From NCBI RefSeq assembly GCF_003626635.1, contig NZ_RAZT01000002.1:434001-498000 (forward strand): 64,000 nt of DNA. The letters run 5' to 3'. This stretch comes from Micromonospora musae (GTDB lineage: Bacteria; Actinomycetota; Actinomycetes; Mycobacteriales; Micromonosporaceae). A model generated the notes under the pieces. That model was not told the origin of the DNA and ran no database searches. It saw only the letters and a list, made by a program, of their open reading frames with translations. Shown here piece by piece: positions 45,513 to 53,795 of the stretch (position 1 is its first letter; every line of letters starts with the position of its first letter). Position numbers and translations under genes: made by a program.

Positions 45513-46100
45513 TCAGTCGATGCCTCGGGCGGTGAGGGCGTCGGCGAGATCGTCGGAGTGCTTGAGCGCCATGACGAGCAGGGGTACGACGAAGGCCAGC
45601 GGCTGCACGGGTACGCCGCGCGCGCGTTGCGCCTCGCGGACCTGGGTGGCGAAGCCCGCGATCACCGGCACGGTGGTGATGGTCATCGAGAGCATCAGCG
45701 CGATCCGGTTCGGGTTGACCCGGAACCGCCGCAGCGGCCCGAGGGCCCGGGCGATCGCGTCGATCAGATCCTCGGTGCGGGTGGTGAGGGTGACCAGGGC
45801 GGCGAGGAGGACGACCACGACGACCCGGGTGACGTTGACCGCCGCGGCCGGCAGCGACAGGAAGACGGCCTGGGGCACGAGCATGACGAGGACGAGCCAG
45901 CGCAGGCCCCACAGCTGACGACCGAGTTCGGGCAGGCCCAGACCGGTCAGCAGGTAGCCGCCGAGCACGAGCGCGGCCGCCCCGGCGAGCAGCCACGGAC
46001 TCGCCGGGGCGAGCGAGATCGCCAGCGCGAGGGCCATGACGGTGAGCAGCTTCGGGCCGGCGGGCGTCCGGTGGAGAAGGCCGCCACCCGGCCGGTACAT
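45513..46100 (-). CDS. bioN: ECF transporter T component of the biotin transporter
   Basis: A 195-residue membrane protein (CbiQ/EcfT family, BioN branch) with about five helices. The coupling motif is ARALGPLRRFRVNP, followed later by AQRARGV, which resemble the two Ala-Arg-Gly-type helices that contact the ATPases. It starts six bases after bioM. It joins BioM and the substrate-binding BioY to form the ATP-driven biotin importer. Confidence 0.87.
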   Translation of the reverse strand: MYRPGGGLLHRTPAGPKLLTVMALALAISLAPASPWLLAGAAALVLGGYLLTGLGLPELGRQLWGLRWLVLVMLVPQAVFLSLPAAAVNVTRVVVVVLLAALVTLTTRTEDLIDAIARALGPLRRFRVNPNRIALMLSMTITTVPVIAGFATQVREAQRARGVPVQPLAFVVPLLVMALKHSDDLADALTARGID

Positions 46101-46105
46101 CGTGA

Positions 46106-46792
46106 TCAGAGCTGCTCCTCCTCGTACCGGGCCACAACGGCGGCCGGATCGCCGCGGTCCACCAGTACGCCCTCCTCGAACCGGAGCGCGACGTCGCAGC
46201 GGACGGCGAGCCGTGGATCGTGGGTGACGATGACGAGCTGCTGCGGCATCTCGTCGAGCAGGAAGCGCGCGATGCGTCGGCTGTTCGCGGCGTCGAGGTA
46301 CGCGGTCGGTTCGTCGGCGACGACGAGGCCGGGCTCGCGGATGAGCACCGCGCAGAGCGCGAGCAGCTGCTTCTGCCCGCCGGAGAGGGTCTGGGCGGGC
46401 GCGTCGGCGTGCTCGGTGAGGCCGAAGCGGTCCAGCGCCGCGGTGACCCGCGCCTGGATCTCCGTACGGGAGAGCCCCTGCCCGCGCAGGGAGAACGCGA
46501 CGTCCTCGGCCACGGTCGGCATGATGATCTGCGCGTCCGGGTTGCTGAAGACGAAGCCGACGCGGCGGCGCACCTGCTTCGGTTGGCGGGCCGGGTCGAT
46601 CCCGTGCACCCGTACCTCGCCGCGGGTCGGGGTGACGAGACCGTTGAGCATCCGGGCGAAGGTCGACTTGCCGGAGCCGTTGGAGCCGATCACCGCGATC
46701 CGGCGTTCGTCGAGCTTCAGCGAGAGGTCGCGCAGCACCGCCCGGCCGGCGAACTCGACCGAGACGTTCTCGAAGTGGAGGTCGGTGCTCAC
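46106..46792 (-). CDS. bioM: ECF transporter ATPase of the biotin transporter
   Basis: A 228-residue single ABC ATPase with Walker A GSNGSGKST, Q-loop FVFSNPDAQI, signature LSGGQKQLLAL and Walker B LVVADEPTAYLD. The Q-loop Asn-Pro-Asp-Ala-Gln is characteristic of energy-coupling-factor ATPases. Its GTG start overlaps the thiolase stop codon by four bases (GTGA), showing tight coupling in the bioY operon. Confidence 0.9.
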   Translation of the reverse strand: MSTDLHFENVSVEFAGRAVLRDLSLKLDERRIAVIGSNGSGKSTFARMLNGLVTPTRGEVRVHGIDPARQPKQVRRRVGFVFSNPDAQIIMPTVAEDVAFSLRGQGLSRTEIQARVTAALDRFGLTEHADAPAQTLSGGQKQLLALCAVLIREPGLVVADEPTAYLDAANSRRIARFLLDEMPQQLVIVTHDPRLAVRCDVALRFEEGVLVDRGDPAAVVARYEEEQL

Positions 46793-47952
46793 CGGACCAC
46801 CTCGAAGAGGGCGGCCACGCCCAGGCCGCCGCCGACGGCCGCCGTCGCGAGGCCGAGCGTCCCGGCCGGGGCGCCCGCTCGCACCAGCCGGGAGAAGAGG
46901 CGCACGACGCCTACCGCTCCGCTCGCGCCCCAGGGGTGGCCGAGCGCGAGCGCGCCGCCGTCGGCGCAGACCCGGGCGTCGACCTCGTCCCCGGCGGCCA
47001 GACCGAGCCGGGTGAGCACGGCCAGCGTCTGCGCGGCGAACGCCTCCACGATCTCGATGGCGGCGACGTCGGCGAGGGTCACGCCGGCGGTGCGGAGCAG
47101 GGCCTCGACCGCGGGCACCGGGCCGAGCCCGGGCAGGGCCGGATCGCAGCCGACGGTCGCGCCGGCGACCAGGGCGAGCCCCGGCGCGTCGCCACGGGCG
47201 CCGGCCGGCACGATCGCGACGGCGGCGGCCCCGTCGCTGTTGCGGCAGGAGTTTCCCGCGGTCACGGTGCCGCCGTCCGCCGCATCGGGAAAGAGCGGGG
47301 GAAACCGGTCGAGCATGGTGGGGATACGGGGGCGTGGGCCGCTGTCACGGGTGAGGCCGGCGAGCGGCACCAGTTCGTCGTCGAAGCCACCCCGGGCCAG
47401 GGTCGCGGACGCGAGCCGGTGGCTGCGCGCGGCGTACCGATCCTGACGGTCGCGGCCGACGCCGTCGAGGACGGCGAGGTCCTGGGCGGCGCGCACCATG
47501 TCCGGGTCGGCGAAGCCGTCGGGAGCGAACGGGGCCCTGGTGTACGCGACCCCGTTCGCGATGCGGGTCGGCGCGGTGGAGGCGCTCTCGGTGCCACCCG
47601 CGATGCGGGCGCGGGCGTCACCGGCCCGGATCGCGTCGGCAGCGGTGACGATCGCGGCCAGGCCGCTGCCGCACTGCCGGTCGATCGTCATCCCCGGCAC
47701 GGAGAACCCCAGTCCGGCCGCGAGCGCCGAGAGCCGTGCGGTGTTGCCCCCCGGCCCCATGCAGTTGCCGAGCACGACGTCGGCGACCTCCAGTGGCCGG
47801 GCCGTCACCCGCGTGGCGTCGTCGACGCAGGCCCGTAAGACGGGGGCCGCCAGCCGCTCCACGGTGACCTCGGCGAGCCGACCGCCCTTGCTGGCGATCG
47901 GGGTGCGCCGCGCCGCGACGACGACCGGGAGCAGGTGGGCCGACTCAGACAA
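46789..47952 (-). CDS. Divergent thiolase in the biotin operon
   Basis: A 387-residue thiolase-fold protein. The acyl-accepting Cys94 is kept in DRQCGSG and the His339 of GHPWGASG is kept. The second catalytic Cys, normally in CIGGG, is Ala372 (ATAAVGGG), and the Asn of the NEAF motif is Val302 (EIVEAFA). Standard Claisen chemistry is therefore doubtful; it may do acyl transfer or hydrolysis. The TTG start at 47952 lies inside the end of the ligase gene. In Bacillus subtilis, yhfS (thiolase) and yhfT (ligase) also sit with a bioY gene, which suggests a conserved role around biotin. Confidence 0.85.
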   Translation of the reverse strand: MSESAHLLPVVVAARRTPIASKGGRLAEVTVERLAAPVLRACVDDATRVTARPLEVADVVLGNCMGPGGNTARLSALAAGLGFSVPGMTIDRQCGSGLAAIVTAADAIRAGDARARIAGGTESASTAPTRIANGVAYTRAPFAPDGFADPDMVRAAQDLAVLDGVGRDRQDRYAARSHRLASATLARGGFDDELVPLAGLTRDSGPRPRIPTMLDRFPPLFPDAADGGTVTAGNSCRNSDGAAAVAIVPAGARGDAPGLALVAGATVGCDPALPGLGPVPAVEALLRTAGVTLADVAAIEIVEAFAAQTLAVLTRLGLAAGDEVDARVCADGGALALGHPWGASGAVGVVRLFSRLVRAGAPAGTLGLATAAVGGGLGVAALFEVVR

Positions 47953-49198
47953 CGCGGCTCACCGTCCCCTCGATCGCGTCGTGCCTGATCCGGTCGCGGG
48001 CCGGCTTGCCGCTGGCGGTACGCGGCAGGCGCTCGGTCCAGAACCAGCGGCGGGGCAGGTGCGTGCCGGAAAGCAGCGCGCCGGCCCGGCGGCGCAGCTC
48101 CCGGGCGGACGGCGGGCGGCCACCGGGACCGGTTTCGATGACCGCGGCGACGAGCGCCCCCGCCCTCGGGTTGGGCAGCCCGAAGACCACCACGTCCTCG
48201 ATCCCGTCGAGCCGCTGCAGCGCCGCCTCGACGTCCTCCGGGATCACCGTGGCGGCCGCCGTGAGGATGGCGCCGTCCCGGCGACCACGGAACCGCAGCG
48301 GATCGGCCGGATCACCGCCCACCAGGTCGCCCACCGTGCCCCAACCCTCCGCGTCGCGCCGGAACGGCCCGCTGGCCGTGCCGAGGTATCCCGCGGCGAA
48401 GTACGGGGAGCGGACCCAGAGCAGACCCTCGTCGACGCGGGTCTCGACGCCGTCGAAGGGGCGCAGCCCGCGACCGTCGGGGTCGACGGCGACGAAGGAG
48501 AGCTCGGCGGCCCCGTAGTAGGCGATCAGCCGGATCCCTGCCGCTTCGCTCCGGCTGCGCAGACCCGCGTCGAGGCGGGCGCCGCCGACCAGCGCGACGC
48601 GGAGCCGGTGCGCCGTGCCGGCCTCGATCCGCTCGAGGACGCTGCGCAGCGCGTACGGCGTGCCGTGCAGCACGGTGGCGTGTTCGAGGTCGCTGTCGGA
48701 GACGGTGTGCGTCCTGGGCAGGAGGACGCTCGCGCCGACCGTCCGGGCGTGCACGACGGAGAACATCGTCACCGACGACACCAGCGGTGAGGGGAGGTAG
48801 ACGACGTCGTCGGCGGTGAGGTCGAGCAGCCGTTCGACGCCCGGGTACGAGGCGGACCACGACTCGTCCGTGCGGACGATCACCCTCGGCGTTCCGGTGC
48901 TGCCCGAGCTGAAGGTGGCCCACGCCATCCCCGGCGCCGGATCCGCCGCGGCGACCGTCGCGCGCAGGCCGGCCCAGTAGTCGCGGTTCCACCTGTCGTC
49001 GCCGATCAGTGGCACACCGCCGGCGGCCCGCACGGCGAGGGCTGTCGTGAGGGCCGCCACCCGATCGTCGTCGAGGATCGGCACCACCCGGCCCGGCACG
49101 TCCACCCCGGCGGGGCCGGCGGCCGCGATCCGATCGCGCAGCTGCGCGTCGGTCAGCACCGTCGTGCCGCAGCGAAGGGCGGCCCGCTCGGCCGTCAC
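47945..49198 (-). CDS. Short acyl-CoA synthetase-like ligase (ANL superfamily) in the biotin operon
   Basis: A 417-residue adenylate-forming enzyme, shorter than usual (about 500) because the N-terminal part is reduced. Motifs: P-loop FSSGSTGTPRV, A5 YYGAAELS, hinge region RGRRDGAI, and the catalytic Lys in RTASGKPARD. It should activate a carboxylate as an acyl-AMP and probably form the CoA thioester. Substrate may be biotin, a biotin precursor such as pimelate, or a shortened biotin. The GTG start overlaps the bioY stop by four bases. Confidence 0.87.
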   Translation of the reverse strand: MTAERAALRCGTTVLTDAQLRDRIAAAGPAGVDVPGRVVPILDDDRVAALTTALAVRAAGGVPLIGDDRWNRDYWAGLRATVAAADPAPGMAWATFSSGSTGTPRVIVRTDESWSASYPGVERLLDLTADDVVYLPSPLVSSVTMFSVVHARTVGASVLLPRTHTVSDSDLEHATVLHGTPYALRSVLERIEAGTAHRLRVALVGGARLDAGLRSRSEAAGIRLIAYYGAAELSFVAVDPDGRGLRPFDGVETRVDEGLLWVRSPYFAAGYLGTASGPFRRDAEGWGTVGDLVGGDPADPLRFRGRRDGAILTAAATVIPEDVEAALQRLDGIEDVVVFGLPNPRAGALVAAVIETGPGGRPPSARELRRRAGALLSGTHLPRRWFWTERLPRTASGKPARDRIRHDAIEGTVSRVV

Positions 49199-49818
49199 CG
49201 TACGCTCGCATCGGTCTTCGGCCGCGCGGCCGGCGGCCGGGGCGCGGCCGCCGTCTCGGCGCCGAACGCCCGCGGGTAGGCGCGCCAGAGGGCCATGGCG
49301 ACGGCCGTCGCGATCACCACCTTCAGCAGGTCACCGGGGAGGAACACGGCGCTGGACACTGCCGTCTCGCCGAGCGGCAGCCGGGTGACGAGCGACTGGA
49401 CGGGGATGCCGACCGCGTAGACCGTGAGGGCTCCGCCGATGAAGCAGCCCAGCGCCGTCCGCCACCACGTCGGCTGCCGGCTGCCGATCCGGCAGATGGC
49501 CCCCACCACGAAGGCGCCGGCGATCCAACCGAAGAGGAAGCCGGCCGACGGTCCGACGAAGACTCCCGCGCCGCCGCGACCGCCCGAGAGCAGCGGCATT
49601 CCCGCCAGAACGAGCGCGAGGAAGAGCGTGACGGCTGCCGCGCCCCGCCAACGGCCCAGGACGGCGCCGGCGAGCATCACGCCGAGCGTCTGCGCCGTGA
49701 TCGGCACGGCTCCGCCGAAGACGGAGATCGCGCCGGGGATCCCGAGGACCGCCAGGATCGCGGCGAAGACCACGATCCGCGTGACGTCCCGCATGTCGAG
49801 GGGGCGACGTCGCTCCAT
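49195..49818 (-). CDS. bioY: BioY, biotin-binding component of the ECF transporter
   Basis: A 207-residue membrane protein with six predicted helices and the BioY pattern: SVFGGAVPITAQTLGVMLAG at the start, GPSAGFLFGWIAGAFVVG in the middle and FLPGDLLKVVIATAVA near the end. It binds biotin at the outer face and works with BioM and BioN. It is the first gene of a five-gene operon with overlapping stop and start codons. GGAG lies six bases before the ATG at 49818. Confidence 0.95.
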   Translation of the reverse strand: MERRRPLDMRDVTRIVVFAAILAVLGIPGAISVFGGAVPITAQTLGVMLAGAVLGRWRGAAAVTLFLALVLAGMPLLSGGRGGAGVFVGPSAGFLFGWIAGAFVVGAICRIGSRQPTWWRTALGCFIGGALTVYAVGIPVQSLVTRLPLGETAVSSAVFLPGDLLKVVIATAVAMALWRAYPRAFGAETAAAPRPPAARPKTDASVR

Positions 49819-49896
49819 GATCGGCTCCTTTCCAGCCCGCGTCGGCCACGCGGGGACGGCCTGCCGCCGGGGGTTCCCGGCGCTCGGACGACCAGC

Positions 49897-49939
49897 GGAA
49901 CGGCGTTCACCTGAACACCGTTCTCCTGAACGGCGTTCA
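49897..49939. promoter_or_regulatory. Three BioQ-type operators in the bioY-bioQ intergenic region
   Basis: GGAACGGCGTTCA (49897), TGAACACCGTTCT (49912) and TGAACGGCGTTCA (49927) are spaced exactly 15 bp apart. Each has GAAC and GTTC arms around three bases, the form TGAAC-N3-GTTCA. It resembles the BioQ site I recall from Corynebacterium (TGAAC-N3-GTTAC). The third copy touches the TATACT -10 box of the regulator gene. Confidence 0.78.
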
Positions 49940-49940
49940 C

Positions 49941-49946
49941 TATACT
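49941..49946 (+). promoter_or_regulatory. -10 element of bioQ, leaderless mRNA
   Basis: TATACT followed by six bases and the ATG at 49953. An operator copy lies immediately upstream, so the regulator would repress its own promoter. Confidence 0.6.
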
Positions 49947-49952
49947 GATGGC

Positions 49953-50603
49953 ATGTCGAGGCCGGAAAACAGCGCCGGGTACGCCCGCAACACCCGCGAC
50001 GACGTCGTCGAGGCAGCCCTGGGGATCCTGGACCAGCAGGGGCTGCCGGATCTCACGATGCGCCATCTCGCCGCCACGCTCGGGATCCAGCCGAGCGGGC
50101 TCTACTGGCACTTCCCCAACAAGCAGGCGCTCCTCGCCGCGGTCTCCGACCGGATCATCGCGGGCGCTCGTAACGTCGACGCCGACGGGCGCGGCTGGCA
50201 GGAGCGGGTACGGGCCGAGGCCGCCGCGCTACGCGACGCGCTCCTGGCCTTCAAGGACGGCGCCGAGGTCGTCTCCAGCACCCTCGCCCTCGGCCTCGGC
50301 GCGGAGGAGCTGCAGCGACGGCTGACCGACGCGATCGACGCCGGCGGGTTCGACCGGGAGACCAGCGAACTGGCCGCCGCGACGATGGTCCACTTCATCG
50401 TCGGCCACGCGTTTCACGAGCAGCAGCGCATCCAGGCGGACAGCCTCGGCGCCGTCGCGCGCGAACACGCCCTCGACCGGGTGGACCCGGCGGACGCCCC
50501 GGTCCGGCCGCGGGCGTTCGAGTTCGGGGTCACGCTGCTCATAGCCGGGCTCGAACGGCGGCGTACGCCCCTGCCGACCGATCCGGCGCCCGCGAGCGCC
50601 TAG
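49953..50603 (+). CDS. bioQ: TetR family regulator of biotin genes (BioQ-like)
   Basis: A 216-residue TetR-type repressor. The helix-turn-helix is MRHLAATLGIQPSGLYWHFP (about residues 36-55), and the C-terminal ligand domain is all-alpha. It is divergent from the bioY operon across three TGAAC-N3-GTTCA palindromes. That context supports the BioQ assignment more than the protein sequence alone. Actinobacterial BioQ senses biotin status together with biotin protein ligase chemistry. Translation probably begins at the 5' end of a leaderless mRNA. Confidence 0.8.
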   Translation: MSRPENSAGYARNTRDDVVEAALGILDQQGLPDLTMRHLAATLGIQPSGLYWHFPNKQALLAAVSDRIIAGARNVDADGRGWQERVRAEAAALRDALLAFKDGAEVVSSTLALGLGAEELQRRLTDAIDAGGFDRETSELAAATMVHFIVGHAFHEQQRIQADSLGAVAREHALDRVDPADAPVRPRAFEFGVTLLIAGLERRRTPLPTDPAPASA

Positions 50604-50677
50604 CGGCATCGCCGGCGACCCGGTAGGTCCGCCGCTCAGCGGCGACGGCGGCGACCGGCGCTCCCGCACCGAAGGGG

Positions 50678-50869
50678 CTACTGCGCCGGAGCCCCCGGAC
50701 CGACCTCGCCACGCCTCAGGTGCTCGGCGTTGCGCTCGGCTTCGCTGTCGGCGTTCGCGGCCCCGGCGCCCGGATCCTCGGTTCGGCGACCCTCGACGTC
50801 CTGGTACGCCTCGCCCCGCTCCAGCGCCTCCTCCTCCTGCTGCCGCCGGCTCTTCTCAGGTGTGGTCAC
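50678..50869 (-). CDS. Small acidic hypothetical protein
   Basis: A 63-residue hydrophilic protein rich in Glu, Arg and Ala (KSRRQQEEEALERGEAYQDV, then AERNAEHLRRGEVGPG), without hydrophobic segments. It looks like a short intrinsically disordered or helical protein. The GTG at 50869 has AGGTGGG upstream. No domain is recognised. Confidence 0.5.
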   Translation of the reverse strand: MTTPEKSRRQQEEEALERGEAYQDVEGRRTEDPGAGAANADSEAERNAEHLRRGEVGPGAPAQ

Positions 50870-51014
50870 CCCACCCACCTACCCCGGAGCCACCCCGGCA
50901 ATCCCCCATCCGCAGAAACGGCCTCGTTCACGGAAAAAGTGGCTATCCGGCGCGCGGAGACCACTCTTTCAGTGAAAGTGCGCGGATCTTGCGGGGCTGT
51001 CGCGCGACAGCGAA

Positions 51015-51045
51015 TTGTCGACAGTGGACGTCGGGCAAGTACGAT
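51015..51045 (+). promoter_or_regulatory. Candidate promoter of the DUF574 methyltransferase
   Basis: TTGTCG (51015) and TACGAT (51040) with a 19-base spacer, about 55 bases before the start codon. Confidence 0.35.
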
Positions 51046-51099
51046 GCCGGCTTAGCGCAGAGCTGGCACACCGACGACCCCTCTCGACAGGAGCCTGGC

Positions 51100-51897
51100 A
51101 TGGTTGCCCCGGACACCGAACTCGCCGCGAAGATCCAGTCCGACGTGCCGCACGCGGCGCGGATCTGGAACTACTGGATGGGCGGCAAGGACAACTTCCA
51201 GGCCGACCGGGCGGCCGGTGACGCGGTGGCCGAGGTCTATCCGGAGATCGTGCTCATGGCGCAGCACTCCCGCCGGTTCCTGGTGCGCGCCGTGCGCTAC
51301 CTGGCCGCGGAGGCGGGCGTCCGCCAGTTCCTGGACATCGGCACCGGCCTGCCCACCATGCAGAACACCCACGCGGTCGCCCAGCAGGTGGCGCCCGAGT
51401 CGCGCATCGTCTACGTGGACAACGACCCGATGGTCCTCGTGCACGCCCGGGCGCTGCTCGCCAACACCACCTCCGAGGGCGTCACCACCTACGTCCCCGC
51501 CGACTACCACGACCCGGAGACGATCCTCGCCGAGGCGGCGCGGACCCTCGACTTCGACCAGCCCATCGCCGTGATGTTCATGGGGGTGCTCGGCTACGAA
51601 CCGGACCTGGACGTGCTGCGTTCGATCGTCCAGCGGACGATGGACGCGACCCCGTCCGGCAGCCACCTGGTGCTGTGGGACGGCACCGACACGAGCCCCG
51701 AGGTGGTCGCCGGGGCCGAGCGGCTGGCGCAGAACGGCGGCGTCCCGTACATCCTGCGCAGCCCACAGGATCTCGCCGACTGCTTCACCGGCCTCACGAT
51801 GGTCGAGCCCGGTCTGGTGCCGATCCCGCTGTGGCGTCCGGACGACGCGGACGCCGAGGCGATCGACGCGTACGGCGCGGTGGCCCGCAAGCCCTGA
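51100..51897 (+). CDS. SAM-dependent methyltransferase, DUF574 family
   Basis: A 265-residue methyltransferase of the actinomycete-specific DUF574 (Methyltransf_19) family, which is expanded in Streptomyces and relatives. ARIWNYWMGGKDNFQADR near the N-terminus is the family hallmark; the SAM-binding strand is FLDIGTGLPT, and the acidic loop is IVYVDNDPMV. Targets are unknown, and many genomes carry dozens of copies. AGGAG lies seven bases before the ATG at 51100. Confidence 0.92.
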   Translation: MVAPDTELAAKIQSDVPHAARIWNYWMGGKDNFQADRAAGDAVAEVYPEIVLMAQHSRRFLVRAVRYLAAEAGVRQFLDIGTGLPTMQNTHAVAQQVAPESRIVYVDNDPMVLVHARALLANTTSEGVTTYVPADYHDPETILAEAARTLDFDQPIAVMFMGVLGYEPDLDVLRSIVQRTMDATPSGSHLVLWDGTDTSPEVVAGAERLAQNGGVPYILRSPQDLADCFTGLTMVEPGLVPIPLWRPDDADAEAIDAYGAVARKP

Positions 51898-51939
51898 TCC
51901 GGCGCGGTCCGTGCCACCTCTGGTGGTCCGGGGGCGGGT

Positions 51940-52617
51940 TCAGGGCGGGGAGCCCCGTGCGGCGGCGCCGCGCCTGCCGAGCTCGCCTCGGATCGGCAAC
52001 CAGTACGCCGGGATGAAGGCGGCGATCACCGCCACGCCGAGCAGTGGAAGGAACGCGCCGACCAGTATCCCTGCGGCGATCCAGATCATCGCGAGCCGGA
52101 ACCGGCGGGCGACGAACCGGGCGCCGGTGTCGTCGATGGTGGCGCCGAGCAGCTGGCGTTCGTGGCGCGCGTACGCCCAGATGATGTTGAACAGGATCGC
52201 GGCCAGCTCGATCGTGGCGCCGTAGAAGACGACGGCGCTGCGCTCACCGTGGCCGGAGTGGAACGCGTCGGCGAGGACGGACGCGGCGAACGGCAGGAAC
52301 GCCACATCCATCAACAGCAGGGTGTTCAGGAACATCAGCAGCCGATCCACCACTCGGATGTGATCGAACATCACGTGGTGGTTGACCCAGATCTGGCCGA
52401 TCATCAGGAACGTGACGGAGTAGGCCAGGTAGGACGGCCAGAGCGCGCCCAGCCCGTGGAGGAGCCGCCGGAAGTCCTCCGGCGGCCGGATGTCCAGCAC
52501 GAGCAGGGTCACCGCGATGGCGAAGACCGCGTCGCTGAACGCCACCAGCCGTCCCGGATTGCGGGTCCCGCCGAACGCCGCCGACGGCTCGGCCGAGCGG
52601 CCCCGACGTCCCGGCAC
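51940..52617 (-). CDS. TMEM175 family (DUF1211) potassium channel-like protein
   Basis: A 225-residue membrane protein with six hydrophobic helices. The first helix carries the signature RLVAFSDAVFAIAVTLLVLD, whose FSD residues line the pore in prokaryotic TMEM175 potassium channels. The next segments (GQIWVNHHVMFDHIRVVDR) also fit the family. Single-repeat TMEM175 proteins form tetramers. The GTG at 52617 with GGGGAT upstream puts a short tail before helix 1; the open frame continues upstream for about 90 low-complexity residues that are unlikely to be translated. Confidence 0.82.
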   Translation of the reverse strand: MPGRRGRSAEPSAAFGGTRNPGRLVAFSDAVFAIAVTLLVLDIRPPEDFRRLLHGLGALWPSYLAYSVTFLMIGQIWVNHHVMFDHIRVVDRLLMFLNTLLLMDVAFLPFAASVLADAFHSGHGERSAVVFYGATIELAAILFNIIWAYARHERQLLGATIDDTGARFVARRFRLAMIWIAAGILVGAFLPLLGVAVIAAFIPAYWLPIRGELGRRGAAARGSPP

Positions 52618-52998
52618 GGCTATCCCCGCGTCCGGTCGCGCCGTCGCCGGTGGCCGGCGCCGAGCGGTTGATCCGCACGCTTGATCGACCCGCCGGTGTC
52701 CGCTCGATCCGGTGTCGCCTCTGGCATGACCGGTCAACTCGTCGACGAGGGGTGCGGTAACTGGTGCCGGGTAGCCTTCTCGGCGCGCCGACGCCCCGGG
52801 CACCCGGCCGTCCAGCGCCACCGGCTCGGGGGGGGTCCGGCCGGGGACCGCGACGCGCGCTTCCAGGGACCGGTCACCGGCCGGGCGATGAATCAACAGA
52901 GCTGATGTTGACTATCGGAATGATTCGTTTGATTTGATGCTCGTGCCGCGCGAAGCTTGATCCGTCAACGAACGAAGACGGGTCAACGGAGGCTCGAC
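52618..52998. other. Intergenic region with an AT-rich promoter patch
   Basis: About 380 bases between divergent genes. Most is GC-rich without a credible gene. The last 100 bases are unusually AT-rich: TTGACT at 52908 and TTTGAT at 52933 may form a promoter (spacing 19) for the SDR-SDR-LysR unit. Confidence 0.4.
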
Positions 52999-53733
52999 AT
53001 GAGCAAGGCACAGCGCGTAGCGATCGTCACCGGCGGTTCCCGGGGCATCGGCCGGCAGGTCGTACTGGAGCTCGCCGAGGAGGGTTACGCCCTCGTCGTC
53101 AACTACGCGGGCAACAAGGCCGACGCGGACGAGACCATGGCCGCCCTGGCCGCCACCGGCGCGAAGGCGATCGCGTTCCAGGCCGACGTCGCCGACGAGA
53201 ACGCGGTCAACGCGATGTTCGACGCCGCGGAGCGGGAGTTCGGCGGCGTCGACGTGGTGGTGAACATGGCCGGCATCATGCCGGTGACGCCGCTGGTCGA
53301 ACTCGACCTCGACACCCTCGACCGGGTGATCCGCACCAACCTGCGCGGCGCCCTCCTCGTCACCCAGCAGGCCGCCCTGCGGGTGCGCCCCGGTGGCGCG
53401 ATCATCAACACCTCCAGCTCGATCACCAAGTTCAGCCGGCCCGGGTACACGGCCTACGCCGCCACCAAGGGCGGGGTGGAGGCGATCACCCTGATCCTCG
53501 CCCGCGAGCTGCGCGGACGCGACATCACGGTCAACACCGTGGCACCCGGACCCATCGACACCGAGCTGTTCCTGCGCGGCAAGGACGAGGAGACCATCGC
53601 CCGGATCGCCGCCGAGCCGCCGCTGGGCCGGATGGGCACCCCGGAGGACATCGCCCCCATCGTCGCCTTCCTCGCCGGTCCGGGTCGCTGGATCAACGGC
53701 CAGGTGGTGTACGCCAACGGCGGCGCCGTCTGA
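52999..53733 (+). CDS. SDR family oxidoreductase
   Basis: A 244-residue classical SDR. Motifs: TGGSRGIG (residues 11-18), a central NMAGIM in place of NNAG, and the catalytic YAATKGG. NTVAPGPIDTELF and WINGQVVYANGG close the fold. Asn at the basic-residue position after strand 2 (VVNYAGN) fits NADPH preference seen in related enzymes, though this is uncertain. GGAGG lies eight bases before the ATG. First of a three-gene unit with another SDR and a LysR regulator. Confidence 0.9.
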   Translation: MSKAQRVAIVTGGSRGIGRQVVLELAEEGYALVVNYAGNKADADETMAALAATGAKAIAFQADVADENAVNAMFDAAEREFGGVDVVVNMAGIMPVTPLVELDLDTLDRVIRTNLRGALLVTQQAALRVRPGGAIINTSSSITKFSRPGYTAYAATKGGVEAITLILARELRGRDITVNTVAPGPIDTELFLRGKDEETIARIAAEPPLGRMGTPEDIAPIVAFLAGPGRWINGQVVYANGGAV

Positions 53734-53795
53734 CGGCCGGACCGATCGGTTCCACTCGCCCCGAACGCACTCCCCCCAGATCCGAGGTGTCCGAC

